64,000 nucleotides of DNA from Bacillota bacterium. Its GTDB lineage: Bacteria; Bacillota; Clostridia; Christensenellales; Christensenellaceae. The stretch spans positions 43,895 to 107,894 of the forward strand of contig JAEWMJ010000043.1 in the NCBI GenBank assembly GCA_023393165.1. The letters are read 5' to 3'. The position numbers were made by a program, and so were the translations under genes. Shown here one piece after another: positions 1-8,012 of this stretch (its first letter is position 1; each line of letters begins with the position of its first letter). Below the pieces are notes generated by a model, which worked only from the letters and a program-made list of their open reading frames with translations, was not told the DNA's origin and did no database searches.

Positions 1-505
1 CAACGGAGATACGATCACACTGGATGCCAGCACAACGGCTTTTCACATCTGCAACGAAATCAAAAACAAACGCCTGACCGTTCTGACCGATTCTCTTAAG
101 GTGGCAAACTTCCTCTCAAATTACGACAACATCCACCTGATATCCACCGGCGGAACATTTTCAACCAAATATTCCAGCTTTATCGGCAAGAGCGCCCGTC
201 AGACTATCCGGGAATATTTTGTGGACAAAGTGTTTGTGTCCTGCCGTTCCGTGGATATGAAGCACGGCATAACCGACGCAAACGAGGATATCGCGGCTAT
301 CCGGACCATATTGGTGGAACGCGCCAAGAAAGTTTTCCTGATCGCGGACCACTCGAAGTTTGACAACGTATCGTTTGTGTCCATCTGTGATTTTGACAGG
401 ATCAGCGCGGTTGTGGTGGACGAACCCCTGAACGCCGAATGGCACCAGTTCCTGGAGCAGAAAAACATAGACCTCTTTGAATGCACGGAAGACATTGCGG
501 AATGA
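1..505 (+). CDS. DeoR-family transcriptional regulator, C-terminal part (5' end outside window)
   Basis: The reading frame is open from base 2 and ends at TGA 503-505; the start and the N-terminal helix-turn-helix lie left of the window. The visible 167 residues match the DeoR C-terminal sugar-phosphate sensor domain: a D-S-L-K-V-A-N segment, STGGTFS, and the ADHSKF loop near the end. In this family the domain binds a phosphorylated sugar and relieves repression of a neighbouring sugar catabolic operon. It converges on mtnA and the microcompartment block, so it is the best candidate for their regulator; this is inference from position. It is followed by its own terminator. Confidence 0.85.
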   Translation, partial: NGDTITLDASTTAFHICNEIKNKRLTVLTDSLKVANFLSNYDNIHLISTGGTFSTKYSSFIGKSARQTIREYFVDKVFVSCRSVDMKHGITDANEDIAAIRTILVERAKKVFLIADHSKFDNVSFVSICDFDRISAVVVDEPLNAEWHQFLEQKNIDLFECTEDIAE

Positions 506-526
506 TCCGGCCTGTTTGAACAACAG

Positions 527-553
527 AATCATCCCTTGCGGGATGATTTTTTT
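527..553 (+). terminator. Rho-independent terminator of the DeoR-family gene
   Basis: A 9-bp perfect stem (AATCATCCC / GGGATGATT) with a TTGC loop is followed by a run of T. It sits 22 bases after the regulator stop codon. Confidence 0.85.
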
Positions 554-560
554 TACCCTT

Positions 561-605
561 TAAAAGCGGGATCCCAGCCGCAATCCGGCCCGGGATCCCG
601 TTTTT
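561..605. terminator. Second, bidirectional terminator between DeoR gene and mtnA
   Basis: CGGGATCCC (567-575) pairs with GGGATCCCG (592-600). T-tracts flank it on both strands (TTTTT at 601-605; TTTT on the minus strand after 566), so it can stop transcripts from both convergent directions, including the mtnA end of the minus-strand block. Confidence 0.7.
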
Positions 606-627
606 GGATCATATTTTGAAGAGCCGT

Positions 628-1716
628 TTATTTCTTGTTTTTTGCGGCTTCTTTCTTCTGAAATATTTCTTTTAAGGATACGTCAAAGGGCGGATACGCG
701 ATCCCGTATTCCGTAATGATGGCAGTTATGTTCTGCGCATCCGTTACGTCAAAGCAGGGATTGAAAACCTTGACGCCTTCCGGAGCCATTCTTTTTTTAT
801 ACCACATCTCCGTGATCTCTTCCGCGGGCCTAAGCTCGATGTGGATATCGTTTCCGTGCTTGCAGTTCATATCGATGGTGGACGTGGGCGCGCATACATA
901 AAACGGCACGTTGTAATACTTCGCAGCCAGCGAAACATAGGACGTTCCAACCTTGTTTGCGGTATCACCGTTGGCGGCAACCCTGTCGCAGCCTACGAAA
1001 ACGGCGTTTACCCATCCTTTTTTCATGACGGAGGGCGCCATATTGTCGCAGATCAGCGTGGTGTCCACACCCGATTCATGCAGTTCGTATGCCGTCAGCC
1101 TTGCGCCCTGCAGCAAGGGCCTTGTTTCATCGCAGAAAACCTTGAAATTATAACCTTTTTCCTGCCCCAGGTACATGGGCGCCGTTGCCGTTCCGTATTT
1201 GGACGTTGCCAGCTGCCCCGCATTGCAGTGGGTCAGAAGCCCCATTCCGGGCTTCAAGAGGGAAAGGCCGTATTCGCCGATGGTCTTGCATACCCAGATA
1301 TCTTCCTCTTTGATTTCTACGGCTTCCTTGTGCAGCAGTTCCTTGATCTCGGCAACGGATTTATCTTTATTTGAAAGAACGATGCCTTCCATGCGGTTTA
1401 AAGCCCATGAAAGGTTCACCGCAGTCGGACGCGCCGAATCCAGATAATCCTTGGCCTTTTTGAACTGCGCATAGAAGTCGTCAAAACTGTCCGCCTGGAT
1501 TTCCTTGGCGGCCAGGTAAATGCCGATGGCGGCGGCTACGCCGATTGCCGGAGCGCCCCTTACCTGAAGCAGGTATATGGCGTTCCATATGCTTTTCTGA
1601 TCCTTTAAATGCAGTATTTCCGTATTATATGGAAGCTGTGTCTGGTCGATAATGACCAATGCGCTTTCTTTATCGTCCAGCGCGACAGTCTCCACATTCA
1701 TGATGTTTTCCTTCAT
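628..1716 (-). CDS. mtnA: S-methyl-5-thioribose-1-phosphate isomerase
   Basis: A 362-residue protein of the MtnA / eIF2B-like isomerase family, normal length. It converts 5-methylthioribose-1-phosphate to the ribulose-1-phosphate form; close relatives act on 5-deoxyribose-1-phosphate. The active-site motifs are visible: RGAPAIG near residue 53, the catalytic Cys in THCNAG at about 164, and the catalytic Asp in GCDRVAANGD at about 244, followed by NKVGTS. The start is ATG 1714-1716 behind GGAAAGGAAAC. It lies 18 bases downstream of mtnK and is the last gene of the minus-strand block. Assignment to the family is secure; whether the in vivo substrate carries a methylthio group or is deoxyribose-derived cannot be told from sequence. 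Confidence 0.93.
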   Translation of the reverse strand: MKENIMNVETVALDDKESALVIIDQTQLPYNTEILHLKDQKSIWNAIYLLQVRGAPAIGVAAAIGIYLAAKEIQADSFDDFYAQFKKAKDYLDSARPTAVNLSWALNRMEGIVLSNKDKSVAEIKELLHKEAVEIKEEDIWVCKTIGEYGLSLLKPGMGLLTHCNAGQLATSKYGTATAPMYLGQEKGYNFKVFCDETRPLLQGARLTAYELHESGVDTTLICDNMAPSVMKKGWVNAVFVGCDRVAANGDTANKVGTSYVSLAAKYYNVPFYVCAPTSTIDMNCKHGNDIHIELRPAEEITEMWYKKRMAPEGVKVFNPCFDVTDAQNITAIITEYGIAYPPFDVSLKEIFQKKEAAKNKK

Positions 1717-1734
1717 GTTTCCTTTCCTCTCCTA

Positions 1735-2961
1735 TCAAAATTCCGATGCGATTTTTTTGAGATATTCCACATAAAGCTTTCCTTCCGGGAAGTTTTCTCT
1801 ATTTTTGATGCATTCCTTCGCGGTCAGGACAACGATCCTTTCGGCCCGCATGCGTTTCTTCTCGTCCGGTATTGTCGTCAGATCCTTCACCTGGGCCAAC
1901 CCCACCGTTCTGCGGATCATCTCAAGCCCTGCGACTCCCGCCGTGTCGGCAAGAATCGTCGCAAGGAAATATTCCTTGTATCCGGGCGTTTTCGCCATAG
2001 GTTCGATCACTTTCTCGTCGTAGACCGCAAGGTATTTTTCCTTGAACAGGTCCACCGTGTCCATGATCGTCTGTTCCACCCATGCCAGGTATTCCTGTTT
2101 TTCTTTTCCTTCCTCCATTGTGGCGTCGCCGTTTGCCCATGCGAATATCATGTTTGCCACGACATTGCCAATATCATAACCCATAGGACCGTAGAAAGCA
2201 AATTCCGGATCCATGACCTTTGTGGATCCCTGTTTGATAAATACCGATCCCGTATGCAGATCCCCGTGTACCAAGGCCTGCGCATTGTTCATAAAATCGT
2301 ATTTCAGTTTGGCAACTTCCAGATGAAGCGCCTTGTCCCGATATAGTTCTTTCTCCATAAATTCCCGATTGGGCGGGAACACCAGGTTTCTTTTCAGATT
2401 GTCGTCGTAGGGTTCCGTATATACAAGCGGTTCGGAGATATCGGCGCAGAGCTGCGGGTTGATGTACTTCTTGACAAGTTCCTTTTTTTCCTTGGAATCC
2501 ATGACCCTGTCCGTGGTCAGGAAAAGCGTGTTGACAAGGAATGTTGAAATATCTTCCGCGAACTGCGGGAATATTTCATGCTTCAAAAGGGCCTTGCGCA
2601 TGACTTCGTAGTCTGACAAGTCCTCCATGGAAAAGCAGTTCATCACCGGGTCGTAAAGAAAGATCTCGGGCACCAATCCGGGGCACAGCTTGTTTTGCAG
2701 CGTCAGGACCTCTACCTCTATCCTGTTGCGGTCGGTTGATATTTTAAAATCGGACGAGATTCTGAGCTCTTCGCCCGCCTGTTTTACGATCACGGATTTG
2801 CCTGTCGCCTCTTCCAAGACTCTGAATACATAATTCAGGTTTCCGTCTCCGATTTCAACGGCGTTAAGTTTCGCATTTTGATCAAAAATTGTGAGTTTTT
2901 CCTTCGCATATTCTTTTACATCTTCCGGTTTCATCAGAAAATATGTACTAAAACGTGACAT
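1735..2961 (-). CDS. mtnK: Methylthioribose kinase
   Basis: A 408-residue aminoglycoside-phosphotransferase-fold kinase matching MtnK over its full length. Visible motifs are GDGNLNYVFRV (nucleotide loop), VIVKQAGEE (lysine), the catalytic loop LVHGDLHTGS, and the metal-binding DPEFAFYGPMGYDIGN. It phosphorylates free 5-methylthioribose at C1, giving the substrate for MtnA. The start is ATG 2959-2961 behind GGAGGACGAAAG. It lies 78 bases after the ABC permease in the same direction, consistent with one transcript carrying importer, kinase and isomerase: uptake of the free sugar, phosphorylation, isomerisation. No methionine-salvage dioxygenase, enolase or dehydratase genes accompany it, so a full methionine salvage pathway is not encoded here. 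Confidence 0.93.
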   Translation of the reverse strand: MSRFSTYFLMKPEDVKEYAKEKLTIFDQNAKLNAVEIGDGNLNYVFRVLEEATGKSVIVKQAGEELRISSDFKISTDRNRIEVEVLTLQNKLCPGLVPEIFLYDPVMNCFSMEDLSDYEVMRKALLKHEIFPQFAEDISTFLVNTLFLTTDRVMDSKEKKELVKKYINPQLCADISEPLVYTEPYDDNLKRNLVFPPNREFMEKELYRDKALHLEVAKLKYDFMNNAQALVHGDLHTGSVFIKQGSTKVMDPEFAFYGPMGYDIGNVVANMIFAWANGDATMEEGKEKQEYLAWVEQTIMDTVDLFKEKYLAVYDEKVIEPMAKTPGYKEYFLATILADTAGVAGLEMIRRTVGLAQVKDLTTIPDEKKRMRAERIVVLTAKECIKNRENFPEGKLYVEYLKKIASEF

Positions 2962-3039
2962 TTACTTTCGTCCTCCTGTCAAAAGAATTATGCAACGGAT
3001 TTTGAAAATTCCGTTGCACAACCGGTTATTATAAACTTT

Positions 3040-4059
3040 TTATCCTTTTTTGCGGGCGTACGTGAGCGCGAGCGCGATGGCCAGTACAGCGCCTTTTACA
3101 ATGTCCATAGCATAGTATGGCACGGACATCATGATGAGGCCGTTTTCAAGAATGCCAACCAGCGCGGCGCCTGCAAGGGTGCCGATGGCGTTCGGTTTTC
3201 CCGCGCCCGCTACCGAAAATCCGATATATGCCGCAGCAACGGAGGGCATCAAATATGCCGCGCCGGCGTTCACCTGCGCCGTTCCGACGCGGGCTGCGAT
3301 CAGAATACCGCCGAGAGATGCGAACGCTGCCGACAGGAAATAAGCGAATATACGGTATTTACTTACCGGTATACCGGACAGGCGCGCCGCCTCCGGATTT
3401 CCGCCAACCGCGTACAGATACCTTCCGTGTTTGGTGTAGGAAAGGAAGAAGTATGCAAAAATGACGACTGCCAGCATGATGATAATGATCCACGGTTCCG
3501 AGCCTATCGCCCTGAATTCAGGCGGCACAAGACCGGGCGCTACGACGCCGTCGGGACGCGTCATGCGTTCCGTGATGGCTCCGCCGTTGGAATACGTCAT
3601 TGCAACGCCCTGGAACATAAACATCGTGGAAAGAGCTGCCACCATGTCCGGAATCTTCAATTTTACGATCAGTATGCAGTTGATCACGGCAACGCTGAAG
3701 CAGATAATGATTGTAAGTATAATGGACATGCCGATATTTAGCCCGTACCATACAAACATCGTCATAATAAACGTATCCGCAAAGTTTGCGTTGGAACCGA
3801 TGGATAAGTCCATTCCGTTAACAGCCAGAGAGAATGTAAGTCCGATTGCGATAACCGTAGTAATAGATATACTTCTTAAAATCGTGATCATATTGCTTCC
3901 GGTCGCAAACATGCTGGAATTTGTAGAGGAATCCCAGTTTCCAAATGTAAAAATGACAAATACGATCGCTATGGTAAGCAGCGTACCCCATTTGGCAATA
4001 AACTCTCCCGGGGAGGATTTATGCGCTGCTTTTTTAAGTTTAGCTTCGTTAGGATTCAT
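3040..4059 (-). CDS. Ribose-type ABC importer permease
   Basis: A 339-residue integral membrane protein of the RbsC/BPD_transp_2 family. It has about eight to ten hydrophobic segments, the signature LAVNGMDLSIGS after the third segment, and the cytoplasmic coupling loop GGNPEAARLSGIPVSKYR. It forms the transmembrane channel of a sugar importer with the ATPase encoded immediately upstream (one base between the two genes) and the lipoprotein further upstream. The family transports pentoses, autoinducer-2 and nucleosides; the adjacent mtnK suggests methylthioribose or deoxyribose, which is inference. Confidence 0.92.
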   Translation of the reverse strand: MNPNEAKLKKAAHKSSPGEFIAKWGTLLTIAIVFVIFTFGNWDSSTNSSMFATGSNMITILRSISITTVIAIGLTFSLAVNGMDLSIGSNANFADTFIMTMFVWYGLNIGMSIILTIIICFSVAVINCILIVKLKIPDMVAALSTMFMFQGVAMTYSNGGAITERMTRPDGVVAPGLVPPEFRAIGSEPWIIIIMLAVVIFAYFFLSYTKHGRYLYAVGGNPEAARLSGIPVSKYRIFAYFLSAAFASLGGILIAARVGTAQVNAGAAYLMPSVAAAYIGFSVAGAGKPNAIGTLAGAALVGILENGLIMMSVPYYAMDIVKGAVLAIALALTYARKKG

Positions 4060-4060
4060 T

Positions 4061-5584
4061 TTAGTGACCTCCTGTTGAATAGTATAATAATTGTTTTTCG
4101 TCTGTTTCAGCTATATCAAGTTCCGCGACGATCCTACCGTCGTACATGATATATGTTCTGTCTGCAATCGCAAGAATCTCCTGGAATTCGCAGGACGCGT
4201 ATATAATTCCTTTTCCGTTTGCCGCAAGCCTTTCGATCAGCTCAAAAATATCCCGTTTTGCGCCTACGTCAACGCCTTTTGTGGGCTCGTCGAATATATA
4301 CACTTCCGAATCCGAATTCAGCCATTTGCCAACCGCGACTTTCTGCTGGTTGCCGCCCGAGAGCAGCGCGACCGACTGGTTTTCAGAGGGAGTCTTTATG
4401 CCAAGGTCTTCTATCATTTTCCGGGCGTCCGATTTCTCCCTTGATTTGTTGACAACGGAAAGCGCGCCGGTATACTTTTGCAGGGAAGCCACCGAAATAT
4501 TGGAATAAACCGGATCGGTGATTAAAACGCCTTCTTTTCTGCGCTCCTCGGGAACGAGCGCGATTCCTTGCCGCACAGCCTGATAGGGTTCATTGAAGGA
4601 GAGCTTCCTGCCGTTTAAGGTAATGGCTCCCGCTGAACTTTTAAGCGCGCCGAACAGCGTTTTGCACAGTTCGGTTTTTCCCGCGCCGACGAGGCCGGCT
4701 ATACCTACAATTTCACCCTTTCGTACGTTCAAACTGATGTCTTTTATTTTTTGCTCTTTTTCCGTAAGGTGCTGAACATCAAAAATGACATCCCCTATTT
4801 CTAATTTCTTTTTGGGATAGTTATCGTCGAATTTACGTCCCAGCATGTATTCCACGATCTGGTTGATGCTGAGGCTTTCATCCAGCGGCAGGTTCTTCAC
4901 AACCTGGCCGTCTTTCATAATGGTGATTTTTTCACAGATTTCATACAACTCGTTGAGCCTGTGCGAAATGAATATGACGCCCACGCCCTCTTTGGCCAGA
5001 TCCCGGACAACCCTGAACAGTTCATCGGTTTCGGTATTGGAAAGAGGCGCGGTCGGTTCGTCCAGTATCAGGAACTTGCATTTTTCCACAACGCATCTGG
5101 CTATTAAAACCATCTGCTTCTGTGCCAGCGAAAGCTCGGATACGGGCTGACGAACATCGATATCCACGTTAAATCTGCGAAGCACTTCCTTTGCTGTTTT
5201 GCGTATTGTATTCCAATTAACAACCTGCTTTTTGCCCATTTTGTTGACCATGCTGTTAAACATTACATTTTCTGCAACACTTAAATAGGGTATCAATGCA
5301 GTATCAACTTCCTGATAAACAATCTCAATGCTCTGGTTTTTTGCATCTTTGGGCGAACGTATTTCAACAGGTTCGTCGTTCACAAAGATCTGACCCGTAT
5401 AATGAGAATTTGCGCCGGCTAAAATCTTCATCAATGTAGATTTTCCTGCGCCATTAGCTCCAACGAGTGCATGAATTTCACCGGTAGACATATCGAAATC
5501 TACATTTGAGAGCGCTTTTACGCCCGGAAACTCGATGGATATGTCTTTCGTTCTTAGCGTAGTTTTAGTTGGTTCCATATGCAT
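4061..5584 (-). CDS. Ribose-type ABC importer ATP-binding protein (two NBDs)
   Basis: A 507-residue RbsA/MglA-type ATPase with two nucleotide-binding domains. The N-terminal half has Walker A GANGAGKST, a signature region LSLAQKQM and Walker B FLILDEPTAPLS. The C-terminal half has the divergent P-loop GLVGAGKTELC, the canonical signature LSGGNQQKVAVG and Walker B EVYIFDEPTKGVDVGAK. An asymmetric pair like this is normal for the carbohydrate-uptake class 2 family. The start ATG 5582-5584 lies behind GGCAGGTGT; an in-frame ATG two codons later is possible. It is separated from the binding-protein gene by 334 bases containing a strong hairpin. Confidence 0.93.
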   Translation of the reverse strand: MHMEPTKTTLRTKDISIEFPGVKALSNVDFDMSTGEIHALVGANGAGKSTLMKILAGANSHYTGQIFVNDEPVEIRSPKDAKNQSIEIVYQEVDTALIPYLSVAENVMFNSMVNKMGKKQVVNWNTIRKTAKEVLRRFNVDIDVRQPVSELSLAQKQMVLIARCVVEKCKFLILDEPTAPLSNTETDELFRVVRDLAKEGVGVIFISHRLNELYEICEKITIMKDGQVVKNLPLDESLSINQIVEYMLGRKFDDNYPKKKLEIGDVIFDVQHLTEKEQKIKDISLNVRKGEIVGIAGLVGAGKTELCKTLFGALKSSAGAITLNGRKLSFNEPYQAVRQGIALVPEERRKEGVLITDPVYSNISVASLQKYTGALSVVNKSREKSDARKMIEDLGIKTPSENQSVALLSGGNQQKVAVGKWLNSDSEVYIFDEPTKGVDVGAKRDIFELIERLAANGKGIIYASCEFQEILAIADRTYIMYDGRIVAELDIAETDEKQLLYYSTGGH

Positions 5585-5918
5585 ACACCTGCCTATAATT
5601 CTGCCCTATGTCATAAATGAATCATTGGGCGTTTGTCCTTTTTTAATCCTTATTTATATCATACGGCAAAATTTCTGATTTTAAGCAATTCTTTTAGCTG
5701 AATATATCGAGCGCATAATGAATGCGCATTTTATCGAAAAAATGGATTCTTTTAAATTTGAACATGCTGTCACTTTATTTCTATTATATTATTACCCCTG
5801 TTTTTTTACAATATCCTGACCAATATTTATACTGGCTACCCCGCTTGGATGGAGTGAATCCTTCGCGGGGCGCAGCCAGTATAACAAGCTTCACATATTC
5901 AGAATTTAAAATATTTTC
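5585..5918. other. Gap between the ABC ATPase and binding-protein genes
   Basis: The only structure seen is the 5827-5884 hairpin, listed separately. The rest is A/T-rich without a credible reading frame. In ribose-type importers such a gap after the binding-protein gene commonly keeps the binding protein in excess. Confidence 0.6.
5827..5884 (-). terminator. Intercistronic hairpin after the sugar-binding protein gene (attenuator or mRNA stabiliser)
   Basis: TTATACTGGCT (5827-5837) pairs perfectly with AGCCAGTATAA (5874-5884), and inside it CCCCGC pairs with GCGGGG, with a small internal loop. On the minus strand it begins 35 bases after the binding-protein stop codon. There is no long U-tract, so partial termination or 3'-end protection is more likely than full termination. 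Confidence 0.6.
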
Positions 5919-7097
5919 TTATTTTGCATACTGTGCACGGAGAGCGTCCATCCAGGGCTTGTTCAGATCGGAGATGGAATCCAGAGTTCCCCATCCGTCA
6001 ACAACGTCTGCCAGGTTGGCCATGGTCGTATCCGGTTTGAGCTGGGAGGTTTTCACCAGCTGAGCTTTCAGGGTGTAATATTCCGGAGTATCTTCGCCTG
6101 CAAGTTTCAGGGCAATCAGTCTCATGTTTGCGATACCGATCAGTTTAGGATCAACAGCAGCCGTGGACTTCCAGATGTCGGCATTTTCTCTCATCAGATT
6201 GATATCGTCGTTTGAGATATCGATCGTGAACATCGGGATGTCTCTGCGGTTAGCGTCGATCAACGCCTGCAGAACGCCTTTTGCCAGTTCATCGTAGCAT
6301 CCCCAGATCGCATCCACGGAGCCGGCCTGGTATTTGGGCAGAATAGCGGCGGTCTTGTTGGTCATATCGCCACGGGCATTAGCCGTATCCGAAGGAGCAA
6401 CGGTTTCAGCCGTCTTGATCTTGCCTTGAGATTCGAGGTCGGTGTAAACGACATTACGTCTGTCCAGCGGCGGGATTCCAGGGCCCATGAATGTTTTCAG
6501 TACGTTGACCTGGTCTTTGCCGACTGTTTCGATCATGTCTGTCAGGGACAGGGTGGCCAGAGCATTGTCGTCCTGAGAAGTGGATGTAACGCCTGCGAGC
6601 AGTTCGCCGTTCGCATCGCCGCCCTTCATAGGCATTGTATCGAACGTGGATACAACGATACCCTTGTCGATAGCGGGTTTCAGCATGTCGTAGGAATAAG
6701 AAAGCTGTCCGTGAGATACGATGATTCCCTTATAATCCTTCTGGATGCACTGTGCGACAACTTCCTGCAATTTCGCATCGTCGCCGTCGGTAACAAATGT
6801 GTCAACCTTGAAGCCGAAGGATTCGCCTTCGGAAACAGCGCCGTCCAGGAACTGCTGCGTGTGGTCGCCTGCAGCCAGGTTGCGGACTACGGCAACTTTA
6901 ATATCACCCGTTACGCCCTCAGGAATGGCTGCGTCGCCCGAAGCGGGAGCCGTACTGGCCGAAGCGTCAGCGGACGGAGCGGCAGCTTCAGAAGCCGCGG
7001 GAGCAGCCGAAGAAGCGGCAGGCGTATTGCTCGAGCAACCGACAAAAGCGGTAACTACAAATGCAATTACTAGCACCAATAAAACTATCTTTTTCAT
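5919..7097 (-). CDS. Sugar-binding lipoprotein of the ribose-type ABC importer
   Basis: A 392-residue periplasmic-binding-protein-1 family member. The start is ATG 7095-7097, because AAGGAGGATAAAA lies directly before it. The signal peptide ends in the lipobox AFVGC, followed by a roughly 45-residue Ala/Ser/Pro-rich linker that tethers the domain to the membrane. The mature part begins DIKVAVVRNL and includes GIIVSHGQLS and the hinge region AIWGCYDELAKGVLQAL, as in RbsB/XylF relatives. It captures the substrate for the permease and ATPase encoded downstream. The ligand is unknown; position next to mtnK and mtnA points to a C5-modified ribose. Confidence 0.9.
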   Translation of the reverse strand: MKKIVLLVLVIAFVVTAFVGCSSNTPAASSAAPAASEAAAPSADASASTAPASGDAAIPEGVTGDIKVAVVRNLAAGDHTQQFLDGAVSEGESFGFKVDTFVTDGDDAKLQEVVAQCIQKDYKGIIVSHGQLSYSYDMLKPAIDKGIVVSTFDTMPMKGGDANGELLAGVTSTSQDDNALATLSLTDMIETVGKDQVNVLKTFMGPGIPPLDRRNVVYTDLESQGKIKTAETVAPSDTANARGDMTNKTAAILPKYQAGSVDAIWGCYDELAKGVLQALIDANRRDIPMFTIDISNDDINLMRENADIWKSTAAVDPKLIGIANMRLIALKLAGEDTPEYYTLKAQLVKTSQLKPDTTMANLADVVDGWGTLDSISDLNKPWMDALRAQYAK

Positions 7098-7183
7098 TTT
7101 TATCCTCCTTATTATTTTGTTCATATGATATGTCACTCCAAACAGTTACCTACTATGAATGTATAAATATCGAATGTAACCTG

Positions 7184-7212
7184 ATTGTACCATCTAATTT
7201 GGTTTTTTACAA
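7184..7212 (-). promoter_or_regulatory. Candidate promoter of the ABC importer-mtnK-mtnA unit
   Basis: On the minus strand, TTGTAA (7207-7212), 17 bases, then TACAAT (7184-7189): 4/6 and 5/6 matches to the housekeeping consensus with ideal spacing, about 87 bases before the binding-protein start. Confidence 0.5.
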
Positions 7213-7292
7213 TATTAATATTTGATATTTTTGCATAATAGCTACATCAATGATTATTTATACCATATTTATTTTGTTTTCAACTTTTTTAT

Positions 7293-7342
7293 GGATTGAA
7301 TCCCCCTATTAAATGTTGCTTTTCAACAATTAATTTCAATCC
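7293..7342. repeat. Nested inverted repeat upstream of the ABC importer
   Basis: Outer arms GGATTGAA (7293-7300) and TTCAATCC (7335-7342) enclose inner arms TTAAATGTTG (7309-7318) and CAACAATTAA (7324-7333). No T-tract follows, so it is not a plain terminator. It could be a protein-binding site or a structured leader. Confidence 0.5.
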
Positions 7343-7410
7343 GCAGTTAAAAATGTTGTGTTTTTTATGTTTTAAGCAAACAGTCACCCGTTTTATATAA
7401 AAATGGTGAT

Positions 7411-7695
7411 CTATTCTTTTTTGATTGTAGGAAGAATCCCTTCCACGTCGTCATGCGGACTGGGTATGACATGAACGCCATACAGCTCGCCCACGCGTTT
7501 TGCGGCGGCAGCGCCCGCGTCAACAGCGGCTTTCACCGCGCCGACGTCTCCCCTGACCATAACTGTTACAAGTCCCGACCCGATTTGCTGTTTTCCAATC
7601 AAAGAAACATTTGCGGCCTTGACCATTGCGTCCGCCGCCTCTATAGCTCCGATCAGTCCCCTGGTTTCAACCATTCCCAAAGCTTGTTTTTCCAT
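7411..7695 (-). CDS. Microcompartment shell hexamer protein BMC-H (copy 1)
   Basis: A 94-residue single BMC-domain protein (PduA/EutM type), with ALGMVETRG at the start, the pore loop QIGSGLV and the closing VIPSPHDDVE. Six copies form a flat hexagonal tile whose central pore admits small metabolites; the Gly-Ser-Gly pore is the type found in aldehyde-handling compartments. It is nearly identical to the second BMC-H at 9899-10177, differing at only a few positions, so it is a recent duplicate. It is the last gene of the second microcompartment unit, 41 bases after a BMC-P gene. Confidence 0.95.
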   Translation of the reverse strand: MEKQALGMVETRGLIGAIEAADAMVKAANVSLIGKQQIGSGLVTVMVRGDVGAVKAAVDAGAAAAKRVGELYGVHVIPSPHDDVEGILPTIKKE

Positions 7696-7736
7696 ATCAA
7701 TTCTCCTTCACGTTTCATTATATAAGTTTCCGCTTT

Positions 7737-8000
7737 TTAAAGCACCTTGTTATAATTGTCAATAAATCCAACGATTGCAACGTCGCATGCGGGCTTTGTC
7801 TCAAACATCAGCGCCGCTTCTTTTCTTCCGATCATATAGACAAGATCGCCTATGCCCGCCTGTCTGGTTCCGTCTCCGGCAATTATCCGTTCTTTTTCAA
7901 CTCCGTTCTCAATCAGGCGGACAACCAGCAGCTTAACGCCAGTCAGCCGCTCATCTTTCACCGTTGCAACTACGTTTCCTTCAACCCTGCCTATATACAT
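7737..8000 (-). CDS. Microcompartment vertex protein BMC-P (copy 1)
   Basis: An 87-residue EutN/CcmL-family protein, starting MYIGRVEGNVVAT and containing the loop AGIGDLVYMIGRKEA. Such proteins form pentamers that cap the shell vertices. The start ATG is preceded by GGAGGACGGA and lies 12 bases after the aldehyde dehydrogenase stop. It is one of four BMC-P genes here, a high number for one locus. Confidence 0.93.
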   Translation of the reverse strand: MYIGRVEGNVVATVKDERLTGVKLLVVRLIENGVEKERIIAGDGTRQAGIGDLVYMIGRKEAALMFETKPACDVAIVGFIDNYNKVL

Positions 8001-8012
8001 TCCGTCCTCCGC

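Larger units (their letters stand above)
7098..7410. other. Regulatory gap between the microcompartment and ABC importer units
   Basis: This A/T-rich stretch has no credible reading frame. It holds a candidate promoter (7184-7212), an operator-like A/T block (7263-7294) and a nested inverted repeat (7293-7342), each listed separately. A further small palindrome (TCACC 7384-7388 with GGTGA 7405-7409 around TTTTATATAAAA) sits at the end of the BMC-H gene but has no T-tract. Confidence 0.6.

Noticed and set aside
628..2961. Full methionine salvage pathway
   Set aside because: Only the kinase and isomerase are present; no dehydratase, enolase-phosphatase, dioxygenase or transaminase gene occurs in the window.
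7384..7409. Terminator directly after the last BMC-H gene
   Set aside because: The palindrome TCACC...GGTGA around TTTTATATAAAA has no T-tract after it on the minus strand, so read-through into the importer genes remains possible.
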